A DNA stretch of 64,000 bases from Clostridium sp. TW13 (lineage in GTDB: Bacteria > Bacillota > Clostridia > Clostridiales > Clostridiaceae): NCBI RefSeq assembly GCF_024345225.1, contig NZ_BROD01000001.1, forward strand, positions 4,216,001 to 4,280,000, written 5' to 3'. Shown piece by piece: positions 33,284-42,384 of this stretch. The notes below the pieces were generated by a model. The model made no database searches, was not told where the DNA came from, and was given only the letters and a program-made list of their open reading frames with translations. Positions within the stretch are counted from its first letter, which is position 1, and the number at the start of each line of letters is the position of its first letter. Position numbers and translations under genes: made by a program.

Positions 33284-33315
33284 AGGCATATGTATTTATT
33301 TTTTTGAAGATGCCT
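33284..33315. repeat. Palindromic interspersed repeat, short copy
   Basis: AGGCATATGTATTTATTTTT, then TTGAAGATGCCT. It has the family ends but about half the usual length, as if the centre were deleted. It lies upstream of the HD-GYP gene. Confidence 0.5.
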
Positions 33316-33441
33316 TATATAGTATTAATTATAATTATAAAAGAAAATATTAATAATATAAAGAAAAAACAGAAAATTATTATGAAGAGTATGAATAATT
33401 GATATATAATATAATCTATAATGGTATTTTAAAAAGTTCTT

Positions 33442-33511
33442 AGACATCTGAAAACAAGCAATAAGTTAGAGTATTGGGTGTGTATAGACTTATTTATTTT
33501 TGAAGATGTCT
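33442..33511. repeat. Palindromic interspersed repeat
   Basis: AGACATCTGAAAACAAGCAA and TTATTTATTTTTGAAGATGT, then CT, flank a 28-bp centre. It sits directly before murI, with the ribosome site 10 bp after its end. Confidence 0.68.
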
Positions 33512-33533
33512 TAATAGTAATGGAGTGAGAAAG

Positions 33534-34310
33534 ATGAAGTTAGAAGACTTAAGAAATATGCCTATAGGTTTTTTTGATTCAGGAGTAGGTGGGCTAAGTG
33601 TTATGAGGAAGGCTATAGAATTATTACCGAAAGAAAATCTAATATATTACGGAGATTCTTTAAATGCTCCTTATGGTGTTAAGTCTGTTGAAGAAGCTAA
33701 AAGGTTAACTTTCAACGCAGTTGAATTTTTATTAGATAAGAAGGCTAAAGCTATAGTTATAGCTTGTAATACAGCTACATCAGTAGCGATTAAAGATTTA
33801 AGATCAAAGTATAAAGATATACCTATAATAGGAATAGAACCAGCTGTTAAACCAGCAGTTGAGCACCATAAAAGAGGAAAGGTTGTTATAATGGCTACTC
33901 AATTAACCTTATCAGAAGATAAGTTTAATAATTTATTGAACACTTGTAATCAAGAAGTAGATATAGTACCTATGCCATGTTCAGGTCTTGTAGAGTTTGT
34001 TGAAAAAGGAATACTTGAAGGAAATGAACTTAAGGAATTTCTTGAAAACAAGTTTAGGCCATATAAAGATGACATAATAGAAACTATAGTTTTAGGATGT
34101 ACTCATTATCCATTCATAAAGGAAACATTAAGAAAGATAGTTGGACCAAGTGTTAACATTATAGATGGAAGTGAAGGAACCGTAAGACAGCTTATAAGAA
34201 AGTTAGATGAAAAGTCCTTGCTTAAAGAGGAAGATGGAAGAAAAATAGAAATATATAATTCACTAAATACCAAAGAAGTGATAGATCTTAGTTATTCACT
34301 AATTAAATAA
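33534..34310 (+). CDS. murI: Glutamate racemase
   Basis: 258 residues. GFFDSGVGGLSVMRKA at the N-terminus and the two catalytic cysteines Cys78 (ACNTATS) and Cys189 (GCTHYP) are complete. It makes D-glutamate for peptidoglycan. ATG 33534 is chosen because the GTG at 33525 overlaps the GGAG ribosome site. It has no close upstream partner; the gene for a cyclophilin follows after 96 bp. Confidence 0.95.
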   Translation: MKLEDLRNMPIGFFDSGVGGLSVMRKAIELLPKENLIYYGDSLNAPYGVKSVEEAKRLTFNAVEFLLDKKAKAIVIACNTATSVAIKDLRSKYKDIPIIGIEPAVKPAVEHHKRGKVVIMATQLTLSEDKFNNLLNTCNQEVDIVPMPCSGLVEFVEKGILEGNELKEFLENKFRPYKDDIIETIVLGCTHYPFIKETLRKIVGPSVNIIDGSEGTVRQLIRKLDEKSLLKEEDGRKIEIYNSLNTKEVIDLSYSLIK

Positions 34311-34406
34311 TTCACTAATTAATTGAAATAATATATAATTCAAATATAGATAGTCAATACTAATATACAAGACTAAATAAAATTAGATTTAAAAGGAGAG
34401 TTTAAT

Positions 34407-34922
34407 ATGAACCCTATAGTTACAATAAAGATGAAAAATGGTGGAGCGATTAAAGTAGAGCTTTATCCAGAAATAGCACCAAATACAGTTAAGAATTTTG
34501 TTAGCTTAGCTAAAGCAGGATTTTATGATGGGTTAATTTTCCACAGAGTAATACCTGGTTTTATGATTCAAGGGGGATGCCCAGAAGGTACTGGTATGGG
34601 CGGCCCAGGATACTCAATTAAAGGAGAATTTACAAAAAACGGCTTTGATAATAACTTAAAGCATACAAAGGGTGTAATTTCAATGGCTAGATCAATGGCC
34701 TTAGATTCAGCAGGAAGCCAATTCTTTATAATGGTAGCAGATGCTCCACATTTAGATGGTCAATATGCTTCTTTTGGAAAGGTTATTGAAGGAATAGAAG
34801 TTGCAGATCAAATAGTTTCAACAAAAACAGATTATTCAGATAAACCATATGAAGATCAAGTTATGGAATCAGTAACTGTTGAGAATGCAGATGAAATTGG
34901 AGAACCAGAAAAAATAAAGTAA
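34407..34922 (+). CDS. ppiB: Cyclophilin-type peptidyl-prolyl isomerase
   Basis: 171 residues. NFVSLAKAGFYDGLIFHRVIP, split around the catalytic FHR arginine, then GFMIQGG and SAGSQFFIM are the core cyclophilin motifs. It is cytoplasmic (no signal peptide) and speeds up proline isomerisation during folding. AAAGGAGAG precedes the ATG. It is followed closely by a DUF3783 gene and an XRE regulator, probably one transcript. Confidence 0.9.
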   Translation: MNPIVTIKMKNGGAIKVELYPEIAPNTVKNFVSLAKAGFYDGLIFHRVIPGFMIQGGCPEGTGMGGPGYSIKGEFTKNGFDNNLKHTKGVISMARSMALDSAGSQFFIMVADAPHLDGQYASFGKVIEGIEVADQIVSTKTDYSDKPYEDQVMESVTVENADEIGEPEKIK

Positions 34923-34949
34923 GGAATGAGAAATGAGAGGTGTTTTTTA

Positions 34950-35312
34950 TTGTTAGAAAATCGCAAGGCATTACTCACTTATGGGTTAAGTGAAGAAGAA
35001 ATCAAAAAGATATCTTCAAATGGAGCTAAAGTCATTATGATACAAGAAGATATGGCAGAAATGAAAATTAAAGATATATTAACTGGTTTTAAATTTGCTA
35101 TATCAGATAAAGTATTACCAAAGGAGAAAGTAATACTATTTAATAGTTACAATGATAAAGATATCAAAAGTAGTATAACGTATATAAAAAAGACTATTCC
35201 AGATGCAATAATGGCAGTAGTAACAAATACTTCAAGTCAATGGACTTTTAGTTATTTATTAGATCATTTAATTGAAGAAAGAGAATGGTATAAGAGTCAG
35301 CAGAAAGGATGA
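34950..35312 (+). CDS. DUF3783 family protein
   Basis: 120 residues from TTG 34950, which has GAGAGGTG 7 bases upstream; the ATG at 34926 lacks a usable site. LTYGLSEEEIKKI, then VLPKEKVILFNSYND and AVVTNTSSQWTFSYLLDHLI match the DUF3783 pattern. Function is unknown. It is 6 bp before the XRE/S24-like regulator and 27 bp after the cyclophilin gene. Confidence 0.72.
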   Translation: MLENRKALLTYGLSEEEIKKISSNGAKVIMIQEDMAEMKIKDILTGFKFAISDKVLPKEKVILFNSYNDKDIKSSITYIKKTIPDAIMAVVTNTSSQWTFSYLLDHLIEEREWYKSQQKG

Positions 35313-35318
35313 TATAAA

Positions 35319-35999
35319 GTGAGCAGAGTTGGGGAGAAAATCAAAGACGCAAGAATTAAAGCCAACATAACACAAAAAATTTTGGCTAAAAAATTAGGTG
35401 TAGCTGAGAAATATATTAATGATGTAGAGCTTGGAAGAAAGATTATAAATGAATCATTTATACAAAAAGTAGAAAAGGCTTTAAATGTTAGCTTAAATGA
35501 TGTAAGCATGGTAGCAACAGATGAAGACCTACAAAAGGAAAAAGAAGAACTTAAGATAAGTGTTCATGAAAAGAAACAAAAGAATGTTGAAGTAGATGAT
35601 GTGTGGAATCAAGCGTTTGCTTCAGTGTTGAAAAATGTTCCAGTATATGATTCTAGCTTAAAAAAGGTTCTTGGTTCTAGGCAATTAGCCATAAATCTTA
35701 ACAAGATAGAAGGAATTCCACAGGATAAAGCCTTTTATGTAAAAGTAGACAATGATGACATGATAGGATATAGAATACAAAGTGAAGATTTAGTATTATG
35801 TGGTCATGTGAAAGAGTTTGATACAACTGGTATATATTTATTAGAACTAAATGGTGAAGTTGTTATAAGACAGTTAAAGAGATTAGATAGTGCAAAGGCA
35901 TTAATTTTAAGCAATAAGGGAACTGTAAAGACTGAAACTGCAAACTTTAAAGAGATTAAAGTTTTAGCAAAGGCAGTAAAGATTGAAATTAATTTGTAA
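35319..35999 (+). CDS. XRE regulator with an inactive S24 (LexA-like) C-terminal domain
   Basis: 226 residues, GTG start. Residues 4-60 are an XRE helix-turn-helix (GEKIKDARIKANITQKILAK, then KLGVAEKYINDVELGR). Residues 125-226 look like the LexA/phage-repressor S24 fold, but the GDSM serine position reads NDDM (Asp147) and the catalytic Lys is replaced by Arg184 (VVIRQLKR). It should bind DNA as a dimer yet be unable to cleave itself. It is last in the ppiB-DUF3783 run and ends at a strong terminator. Its targets are not visible. Confidence 0.75.
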   Translation: MSRVGEKIKDARIKANITQKILAKKLGVAEKYINDVELGRKIINESFIQKVEKALNVSLNDVSMVATDEDLQKEKEELKISVHEKKQKNVEVDDVWNQAFASVLKNVPVYDSSLKKVLGSRQLAINLNKIEGIPQDKAFYVKVDNDDMIGYRIQSEDLVLCGHVKEFDTTGIYLLELNGEVVIRQLKRLDSAKALILSNKGTVKTETANFKEIKVLAKAVKIEINL

Positions 36000-36005
36000 A
36001 ATATT

Positions 36006-36043
36006 AGCTAGATGAGAGTGAAGGTTCTTATCTAGCTTTTTTT
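36006..36043 (+). terminator. Rho-independent terminator
   Basis: AGCTAGATGAGA and TCTTATCTAGCT with T8. Confidence 0.85.
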
Positions 36044-36121
36044 TATAGTTTATTCGTAGCAGTTTTTCTTGCAAAATAAGTTGCAGGAATTCTAATTGGT
36101 ATAACAATAGAATATATAGTT

Positions 36122-37981
36122 ATGAAGACAAATTCATTTGGGGTGGGACACATTAAGGATAAATTTGAAGGATTAATTAACATATTACTTAATTCCGCTC
36201 AAGGACTAAAAGAAAAAATAATAAAAGTGTCAGCTAAGGAGATTATTAACACAGGACAAATAGAGGTTGTAGTTTTGTTTGGAAATAACAAAGAGAAGGT
36301 GGCTCAATCTGCACAAAAAAATGGAGTTAAGTTTGAAGATTTAGATTTTGGGTTTGGGATATTAACCTTACCAGCAGCAGAAATAGAAAAGATAAATCTT
36401 ATTGAAGGAATATCATATGCTGAATTACCTAAGGCGTTATTCACTTCTGATATTAACAGCAATAAGGCGTCATGTATTCCTCAAGCTTGGGATCGATATG
36501 GGCTATCCGGTGAAAAAATACTTGTAGGCTTTGTTGATACGGGAATTGATTATCTTCATCCAGCGTTTATGAATACAGATGGAACAACAAGAATAGAGTT
36601 CATTTATGATTTGACTGATAACTCAAAGGTGTATACTAAAGAACAGATTAATGCAGCAATAAAAAGCAAAAATCCTTTAAGTATAGTAATGGCAGATGAC
36701 CCTGTTGGACATGGAACACATGTGGCTGGAATAGCTTGTGGAGGTGGAAACATTCCATTAGAGAATAGAGGGGTTGCATATAACAGTTCTATAGCAATGG
36801 TGAAAACTACAAGGTATGGTAATGCTAATTATGCTTTAAGCACACAAATAATGAGAGGAATAAAGTTTCTTATTGATAAGTCTCAAGAATTGAACCAACC
36901 TACTGTTATAAATATAAGTATGAGTACAAACGATGGAGCACATAATGGTACAAGCTTATTAGAGCAGTATATTCAAGTTATGAGCAGCTTAGAACTAGTA
37001 ACTATAGTTATAGCTACAGGTAATGAAGGAGAAGCAGCTCATCATGCTGGTGGCATAGTAACAAAGGAGTCTATCAATATAGATTTTGCAATAGCAGCAG
37101 GGGAGAGCGGGGTAATCCTACAATTATATAAACCTGTATTAACACAATTATCTTTAGAAATAGTATCACCAGAAGGGAACAGAAGTGGCAGTATAAGATT
37201 AGCAGAAGGACTTAATCAAGTTAGAATTGGACAGAATGTTGGATTGATTTATAATACAGGACCAAAACCATTCGATATAATTGGAGAAATAGTAATTACC
37301 TTATTGCCTATAGGAGAAACTTTTGAGCAAGGAGGAACTTGGTCTCTAAGAATAACCAATGAATCAGAATATACAGGAGAATATGATTTATGGATGCCAA
37401 TCAGTGAGGGGCTTAGTCCTGACACGAAGTTTTTACAACCTAATGTATATAATACCTTGGGGATACCAGCAACAGTAAGAGGTGTGATATCAGTGGGAAG
37501 TTATGATTATGTAACCAATGTTATTTCAGCTTTTTCAGGAAGAGGACGCTTAATTCAACTTAATGGACAGTTTAAGCCGGATTTAGTGGCACCAGGAAAT
37601 GCTATAATATCTGCTGTGCCTGGAGGAAGTTTTGATGTTAAATCAGGTACATCTATGGCGACACCTCATGTGACTGGTTCAGCTGCTTTATTAATGGAAT
37701 GGGGATTGGTAAAAGGAAATGACCCATTTTTATATGGAGATAGACTAAAGTATTATTTGATAAAAGGTGCAAGGAGAAAGAGATTAGATGTGCTTTATCC
37801 AAATCCTAATTGGGGATATGGAGAATTATGTGTGGAAGAAACTTTAAATTTATTAGCTCTGAATTTGACTAGGGATATAGATGAATATAGGGGATGTGTA
37901 GATAAAGAAAATAGAGTGGAATATAGTTTTGGCAATATATATGTGAGACTTCCAAGTTCTTATGTATTAGGTAAAAACTAA
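36122..37981 (+). CDS. Subtilisin-family (S8) serine protease, Csp-like
   Basis: 619 residues. The catalytic triad is Asp139 (FVDTGIDY), His200 (GHGTHVAG) and Ser511 (SGTSMATPH). An N-terminal domain (1-110) lacks a signal peptide and looks like a propeptide, and a beta insertion lies between His and Ser (about 320-460). This layout, intracellular with a propeptide and jelly-roll insert, is that of Csp germination proteases of clostridia, which activate the cortex hydrolase SleC. No SleC or other csp gene is nearby, so the role is inferred. No clear ribosome site precedes ATG 36122. Confidence 0.78.
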   Translation: MKTNSFGVGHIKDKFEGLINILLNSAQGLKEKIIKVSAKEIINTGQIEVVVLFGNNKEKVAQSAQKNGVKFEDLDFGFGILTLPAAEIEKINLIEGISYAELPKALFTSDINSNKASCIPQAWDRYGLSGEKILVGFVDTGIDYLHPAFMNTDGTTRIEFIYDLTDNSKVYTKEQINAAIKSKNPLSIVMADDPVGHGTHVAGIACGGGNIPLENRGVAYNSSIAMVKTTRYGNANYALSTQIMRGIKFLIDKSQELNQPTVINISMSTNDGAHNGTSLLEQYIQVMSSLELVTIVIATGNEGEAAHHAGGIVTKESINIDFAIAAGESGVILQLYKPVLTQLSLEIVSPEGNRSGSIRLAEGLNQVRIGQNVGLIYNTGPKPFDIIGEIVITLLPIGETFEQGGTWSLRITNESEYTGEYDLWMPISEGLSPDTKFLQPNVYNTLGIPATVRGVISVGSYDYVTNVISAFSGRGRLIQLNGQFKPDLVAPGNAIISAVPGGSFDVKSGTSMATPHVTGSAALLMEWGLVKGNDPFLYGDRLKYYLIKGARRKRLDVLYPNPNWGYGELCVEETLNLLALNLTRDIDEYRGCVDKENRVEYSFGNIYVRLPSSYVLGKN

Positions 37982-38033
37982 TTTATAGTGTATATGTTAG
38001 CTGAATTATGTTTAAAAAGGGCAATACATTTTT

Positions 38034-38082
38034 AAAAAAAGATGAATTAAGGGAGGCTAAAGAGCTTCCCTTAATTCATCTT
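38034..38082 (-). terminator. Terminator for the minus-strand genes at 38104-40096
   Basis: AAGATGAATTAAGGGA and its complement form a long stem; on the minus strand it is followed by T7. Confidence 0.78.
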
Positions 38083-38103
38083 AGAACATAGTTTGATTAA
38101 TAA

Positions 38104-39009
38104 TTAAACTCCCTCATAGTTAAATGGGGGTATAAAGTTTGTATCTGAAGTGCCCTCATCTTGAATGAAACCATTTTTTACTCCAATAGATAAAGCATAA
38201 TCAATTAGTGAATCATAGTGCTTAGGATTTAAAGTTTTGTTTATCTCAGGGTAGTTACATGCTTTGTTTAAAGGAGTGTATTGATTCATTATGCTTATAA
38301 AAATAGAATCACTGAAATTTTTATATAGGGTATCTATAACTTTTTTTGAATCAAATAAAAGTCCAGGCAGCATAAGATGACGTACAATTACCCCTTTTAG
38401 CATTATGCCGTTATCATCAAATTGTGGAGTGCCAACTTGTTTAAGCATTTCTCCTATGATTTTTAATACATTTTCTTTATAGTTAGGGGCTGAAGAATAC
38501 TTAGTGGAGTATTTATCGTCAAAGTATTTGAAATCAGGTAGATATACATCTACAAATCCATCTAGTTGTTTTATAGTATAAATAGAATCATAACCATTAG
38601 TATTGTATACAATAGGAAGATCCAACCCTTTACTTCTAGCAATTTTTATAGCTTCTATAATTTGAGGGACAAAATGTGTAGGAGTAACTAAATTAATATT
38701 ATGTGCACCTTTACTCTTTAGTTCTAAGAAAATTTCACTAAGACGTTCTATGGAAACAGAGCGTCCAGTACCTTCTTGGCTTATCTCGTGATTTTGGCAG
38801 AATACACATCTAAAATTACAATTAGAGAAAAAAACAGTTCCAGATCCATTTTTGCCTGATATGCAAGGCTCTTCCCATTGATGAAGAGCGGCTCTTGCTA
38901 TTACAATTTCATCTGTTGAACGGCAGAAACCTATTTTTCCAGCAGTTCTATCTATATTACAATTCCTTATACATAAATTACAATTCTTTAACAAATTCAT
39001 ATTATCCAA
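38104..39009 (-). CDS. PflX-like radical SAM protein
   Basis: 301 residues. The radical SAM cluster motif CNFRCVFC is near residue 66, preceded by a cysteine-rich N-terminus (CNLCIRNC, GFC) that may bind a second iron-sulfur cluster. The family (COG1313, PflX) resembles pyruvate formate-lyase activating enzyme, but its target is unknown. TTG 39009 is chosen with GAGGTG 6 bases upstream; the ATG at 39000 is too far from that site. It is co-oriented with, and 25 bp behind, the YkvI-like transporter. Confidence 0.8.
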   Translation of the reverse strand: MDNMNLLKNCNLCIRNCNIDRTAGKIGFCRSTDEIVIARAALHQWEEPCISGKNGSGTVFFSNCNFRCVFCQNHEISQEGTGRSVSIERLSEIFLELKSKGAHNINLVTPTHFVPQIIEAIKIARSKGLDLPIVYNTNGYDSIYTIKQLDGFVDVYLPDFKYFDDKYSTKYSSAPNYKENVLKIIGEMLKQVGTPQFDDNGIMLKGVIVRHLMLPGLLFDSKKVIDTLYKNFSDSIFISIMNQYTPLNKACNYPEINKTLNPKHYDSLIDYALSIGVKNGFIQDEGTSDTNFIPPFNYEGV

Positions 39010-39034
39010 ATTAAACACCTCAAAAAAGATTATA

Positions 39035-40096
39035 TCATTTTTTCTGACTTGGATGTTTAAAATAAAAGTACACGCACTGAGATACAAATATTAAACTTAG
39101 TGTACCGAATACAGGGTATAATGTTGATATTAAGTTAGAAAATCCAATTTGTGATACAGGAATAGCTATTAGTATAACTAAAAAAATAGCTTTTTTATAA
39201 TCAATATGGAATGCACTGTCTAAAGTTTTGCTTATAGAATAAACGTCAGATACTTCAGTAGAAAACATTTCGCACCAAATTATTATTAGAAGAATTCCTT
39301 GGATCAGCTTACCAAATCTATCAGCTACATAAAGTAAAGGAATCTCATACTTAAAAATATAAGGTTGATTTGTCATAAGCATTGTATTTATCATTAAACA
39401 TAAGAAAGTAAGACCAATTGAGCCTAAAATAATTCCTAAAATCATATTCTTTGAATTTTTAATTTCAGTACTTAATGGTACCAGTACCCCACTACAACAG
39501 GTTAAGTTAAAACCTACGTATATTATTGTGGAAAATGCTAAACCTGATGGCTTTTTTGGAGGTATACTTTTTAAATATTCAAATGATATTGTGTTACCTT
39601 CTAATAGTGCATATAACATAAAAAGACTAAAAATAACTATTAATAAGGAAGGCACTATTAAGGAATTAATTTCTATAAGACCAGAAGTACCTCTTAATAA
39701 AGTGGCTAGAGCGATAGTTGCCATAATAATTGTTCCTACTATTTTAGGTAGTCCAAAGAATTGATGAAGTAGAGCACCACTGCCTGCTAAAATTATAGAA
39801 GCTGAGGATATTAAATATAGAGTAGTGATAGTTCCTGTAACCTTACTAAAAAAATTTGGACTTACAGTATACATAAGTTCACTATAGGATTTTAAGTTAT
39901 GTGCAGAACTTATTTTAGTTACAATTGAGCATAAGGCAATATAGAAAATTCCACAGAATAATATACCTACGAAACTTTTATATCCATATGATGTAAAGAA
40001 TTGTGTTGTTTCTTTTCCAGAGGCAAGCCCTGCTCCAACTATTGTTCCAATGAAAACAGCGGCAATTTGAAATATTTGTCCTAACTTTTTTTCCAA
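39035..40096 (-). CDS. YkvI-like membrane transporter
   Basis: 353 residues with about ten membrane helices. The first helix contains FIGTIVGAGLASGKETTQFF, the unwound-helix GxxVGAGxxxGxE motif of the APC/LeuT-like superfamily, as in the YkvI family. Substrate unknown, possibly an amino acid or ion. TTG 40096 has GGGAG 8 bases upstream; the longer TTG start at 40111 lacks a spaced site. It forms a two-gene unit with the PflX-like protein. Confidence 0.75.
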   Translation of the reverse strand: MEKKLGQIFQIAAVFIGTIVGAGLASGKETTQFFTSYGYKSFVGILFCGIFYIALCSIVTKISSAHNLKSYSELMYTVSPNFFSKVTGTITTLYLISSASIILAGSGALLHQFFGLPKIVGTIIMATIALATLLRGTSGLIEINSLIVPSLLIVIFSLFMLYALLEGNTISFEYLKSIPPKKPSGLAFSTIIYVGFNLTCCSGVLVPLSTEIKNSKNMILGIILGSIGLTFLCLMINTMLMTNQPYIFKYEIPLLYVADRFGKLIQGILLIIIWCEMFSTEVSDVYSISKTLDSAFHIDYKKAIFLVILIAIPVSQIGFSNLISTLYPVFGTLSLIFVSQCVYFYFKHPSQKK

Positions 40097-40229
40097 AAAA
40101 TCAACTCCCAAGAGAATTATCTCTATAAATATACTTTTTATTTAATTACTTTATTCTTAAAAAATATAATAAAATATGAGCAAAATAGGTTATAATTAAG
40201 AAAGAAAGTTTTATTGAAAGGTGATTTTT

Positions 40230-41177
40230 ATGGCATACAAAGAAGAATGGGGCAACAAGAGATACTGTAGTTTAAATAACTTTTTAAGAAATAAATTCGG
40301 AGAAAAGGTATTTAAGATATCAATAGATGGTGGTTTTACTTGTCCTAACAGAGATGGCAAAGTAAGTACTGGAGGATGTATATTTTGCAGTGCAAGAGGT
40401 TCAGGTGATTATGCTGGCAACAGATTGATGTCAATAACAGACCAATTCAATAATATAAAAGAGGTAATGCAAAAGAAGTGGAAGAATGGTAAGTACATAG
40501 CATATTTTCAGGCATATACAAATACATATGCACCAGTGGATGAGCTTAGAAGAAAGTATGAAGAAGCTATAAATATGGAGGGGGTAGTGGGCATTGCGAT
40601 TGCCACAAGACCAGACTGTTTATCAGCTGATGTAGTAGAATTATTAAAAGAGATAAATAGTAAAGTATATACATGGGTAGAACTTGGACTTCAAACTTCA
40701 AATGAAGCTACTGCAAAGATAATAAATAGAGGATACGATTTACCAACCTTTGAAGAGGCAGTAAAAAACCTTAGAGATAGTGGAGTTGATGTTGTTGTAC
40801 ACACTATTTTTGGTTTGCCAGGAGAAAGTAAAGAAGATATGTTGGAAACAGTAAGGTACCTATCAAGAACTGATATACAAGGGATAAAATTCCATTTATT
40901 ACATCTTATGAAGGATACTAAGCTTGTAAAATTGTATGAAGAAGGAAAGCTTCAATTCTTATCAAAAGATGAATATGTTGAGACTATTTCCAAGGCAATA
41001 TGCATGTTGCCAGACAATATAGTCATTCATAGATTAACAGGAGATGCTCCAAGACAATTGCTTATAGGACCTATGTGGAGTTTAAAAAAGTGGGAAGTAC
41101 TTAATGCAATAGATGATTATATGGAAGAAAATGATATATATCAGGGTTTGGACTTTCATACAAATATGTTTAAATAG
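40230..41177 (+). CDS. TIGR01212-type radical SAM protein (YhcC/YtqA-like)
   Basis: 315 residues. The N-terminus NKRYCSLNNFLRNKFGEKVF and the SPASM-free radical SAM motif (CPNRDGKVSTGGCIFC near residue 36) match the YhcC/YtqA family, which is oxygen-independent-coproporphyrinogen-oxidase-like. The exact reaction is not established. ATG 40230 follows AAAGGTG by 6 bases. It stands alone, between the divergent transporter and the ABC ATPase gene. Confidence 0.85.
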   Translation: MAYKEEWGNKRYCSLNNFLRNKFGEKVFKISIDGGFTCPNRDGKVSTGGCIFCSARGSGDYAGNRLMSITDQFNNIKEVMQKKWKNGKYIAYFQAYTNTYAPVDELRRKYEEAINMEGVVGIAIATRPDCLSADVVELLKEINSKVYTWVELGLQTSNEATAKIINRGYDLPTFEEAVKNLRDSGVDVVVHTIFGLPGESKEDMLETVRYLSRTDIQGIKFHLLHLMKDTKLVKLYEEGKLQFLSKDEYVETISKAICMLPDNIVIHRLTGDAPRQLLIGPMWSLKKWEVLNAIDDYMEENDIYQGLDFHTNMFK

Positions 41178-41208
41178 TTTTGTTAAAAATACGTATGGAA
41201 TAACTATC

Positions 41209-41222
41209 ATTAAACGGTTACA
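41209..41222. promoter_or_regulatory. cre-like site upstream of the sugar ABC ATPase
   Basis: ATTAAACGGTTACA matches the cre consensus TGWNANCGNTNWCA except at the first two bases. It is 47 bp upstream of the ATPase start, and CcpA is encoded at 51258. Weak on its own. Confidence 0.35.
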
Positions 41223-41268
41223 ATTTAAGTATAGAATAACTAAGAAAAACTAAAGGGGGAAATGCACA

Positions 41269-42372
41269 ATGGCAAACCTATCATTAAAACATATTTATAA
41301 AGTATATCCAGGAGATGTGACAGCAGTTAAAGATTTCAACTTAGATATAGAGGACAAGGAATTTATAGTATTCGTAGGACCATCTGGTTGCGGTAAGTCA
41401 ACTACATTAAGAATGGTTGCAGGACTTGAAGAAATATCACAAGGAGAATTATGGATCGGAGATAAGCTTGTTAATGATACAGCACCAAAGGACAGAGATA
41501 TCGCAATGGTTTTCCAAAGTTATGCTTTGTATCCTCATATGACAGTTTATGATAACATGGCTTTTGGATTAAAATTAAGAAAACTTCCAAAGGAAGAAAT
41601 AGAAAAGAAAGTTAAGGAAGCAGCTAGAATACTTGATATAGAACATTTATTAGACAGAAAGCCAAAGGCTTTATCTGGTGGACAAAGACAAAGAGTTGCG
41701 TTAGGAAGAGCTATAGTAAGAGAACCAAAGGTATTCTTAATGGACGAACCATTATCAAACCTTGATGCTAAACTAAGAGTTCAAATGAGAACTGAAATAT
41801 CTAAATTACACAAAAAGTTACAAACAACATTTATATATGTAACACATGACCAAACAGAAGCTATGACAATGGGTAGCAGAATTGTTGTTATGAAGGACGG
41901 TATAATTCAACAAGTTGCAAGCCCACAAGAAATATATGAAAACCCAGTTAATATCTTCGTTGCAGGATTTATCGGAAGTCCACAAATGAACTTCTTAGAT
42001 GTAACTCTACAAGAAAAGGCTGGAAAGGTAGTTGCACTATTTAAGGGAGAAGAAATAGTATTACCAGACGATAAGGCAGCAATCCTTAAGGAAAAGTCAT
42101 ATATTGGTAAAGAGGTTGTTTTAGGTATCAGACCAGAAAATATTTTAGAAGAAGCAGCAGGAGAAAAACATGAAGCTGAACTTACAGCTAAGGTAGAAGT
42201 AACTGAATTAATGGGAGCAGAAAGTTACATTTACTTAAATAAAGATGGCAAGTCTATTGTTGTAAGATCTAACGGAAGTACTCAACTTAAGGTTGGAGAT
42301 GCAGCTAGAGTAGCTTTAAGAATGGAAAAATGCCACGTATTTGATAAGGAAACAGAAGAAGCAGTATTTTAG
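41269..42372 (+). CDS. ugpC: Carbohydrate ABC transporter ATP-binding protein, UgpC/MsmK type
   Basis: 367 residues. Walker A GPSGCGKST is near residue 38, signature LSGGQRQRVALGRA near 135, Walker B VFLMDEPLSNLD near 155. A C-terminal regulatory TOBE/MOP domain (about 240-367) is typical of MalK/UgpC ATPases. No permease or binding protein is encoded nearby, so it probably serves several sugar importers as a shared ATPase, as MsmK does. AAGGGGGAAA precedes the ATG. A cre-like site lies upstream. It is co-transcribed with the PucR-type regulator. Confidence 0.88.
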   Translation: MANLSLKHIYKVYPGDVTAVKDFNLDIEDKEFIVFVGPSGCGKSTTLRMVAGLEEISQGELWIGDKLVNDTAPKDRDIAMVFQSYALYPHMTVYDNMAFGLKLRKLPKEEIEKKVKEAARILDIEHLLDRKPKALSGGQRQRVALGRAIVREPKVFLMDEPLSNLDAKLRVQMRTEISKLHKKLQTTFIYVTHDQTEAMTMGSRIVVMKDGIIQQVASPQEIYENPVNIFVAGFIGSPQMNFLDVTLQEKAGKVVALFKGEEIVLPDDKAAILKEKSYIGKEVVLGIRPENILEEAAGEKHEAELTAKVEVTELMGAESYIYLNKDGKSIVVRSNGSTQLKVGDAARVALRMEKCHVFDKETEEAVF

Positions 42373-42384
42373 GAGGAAATGAAG

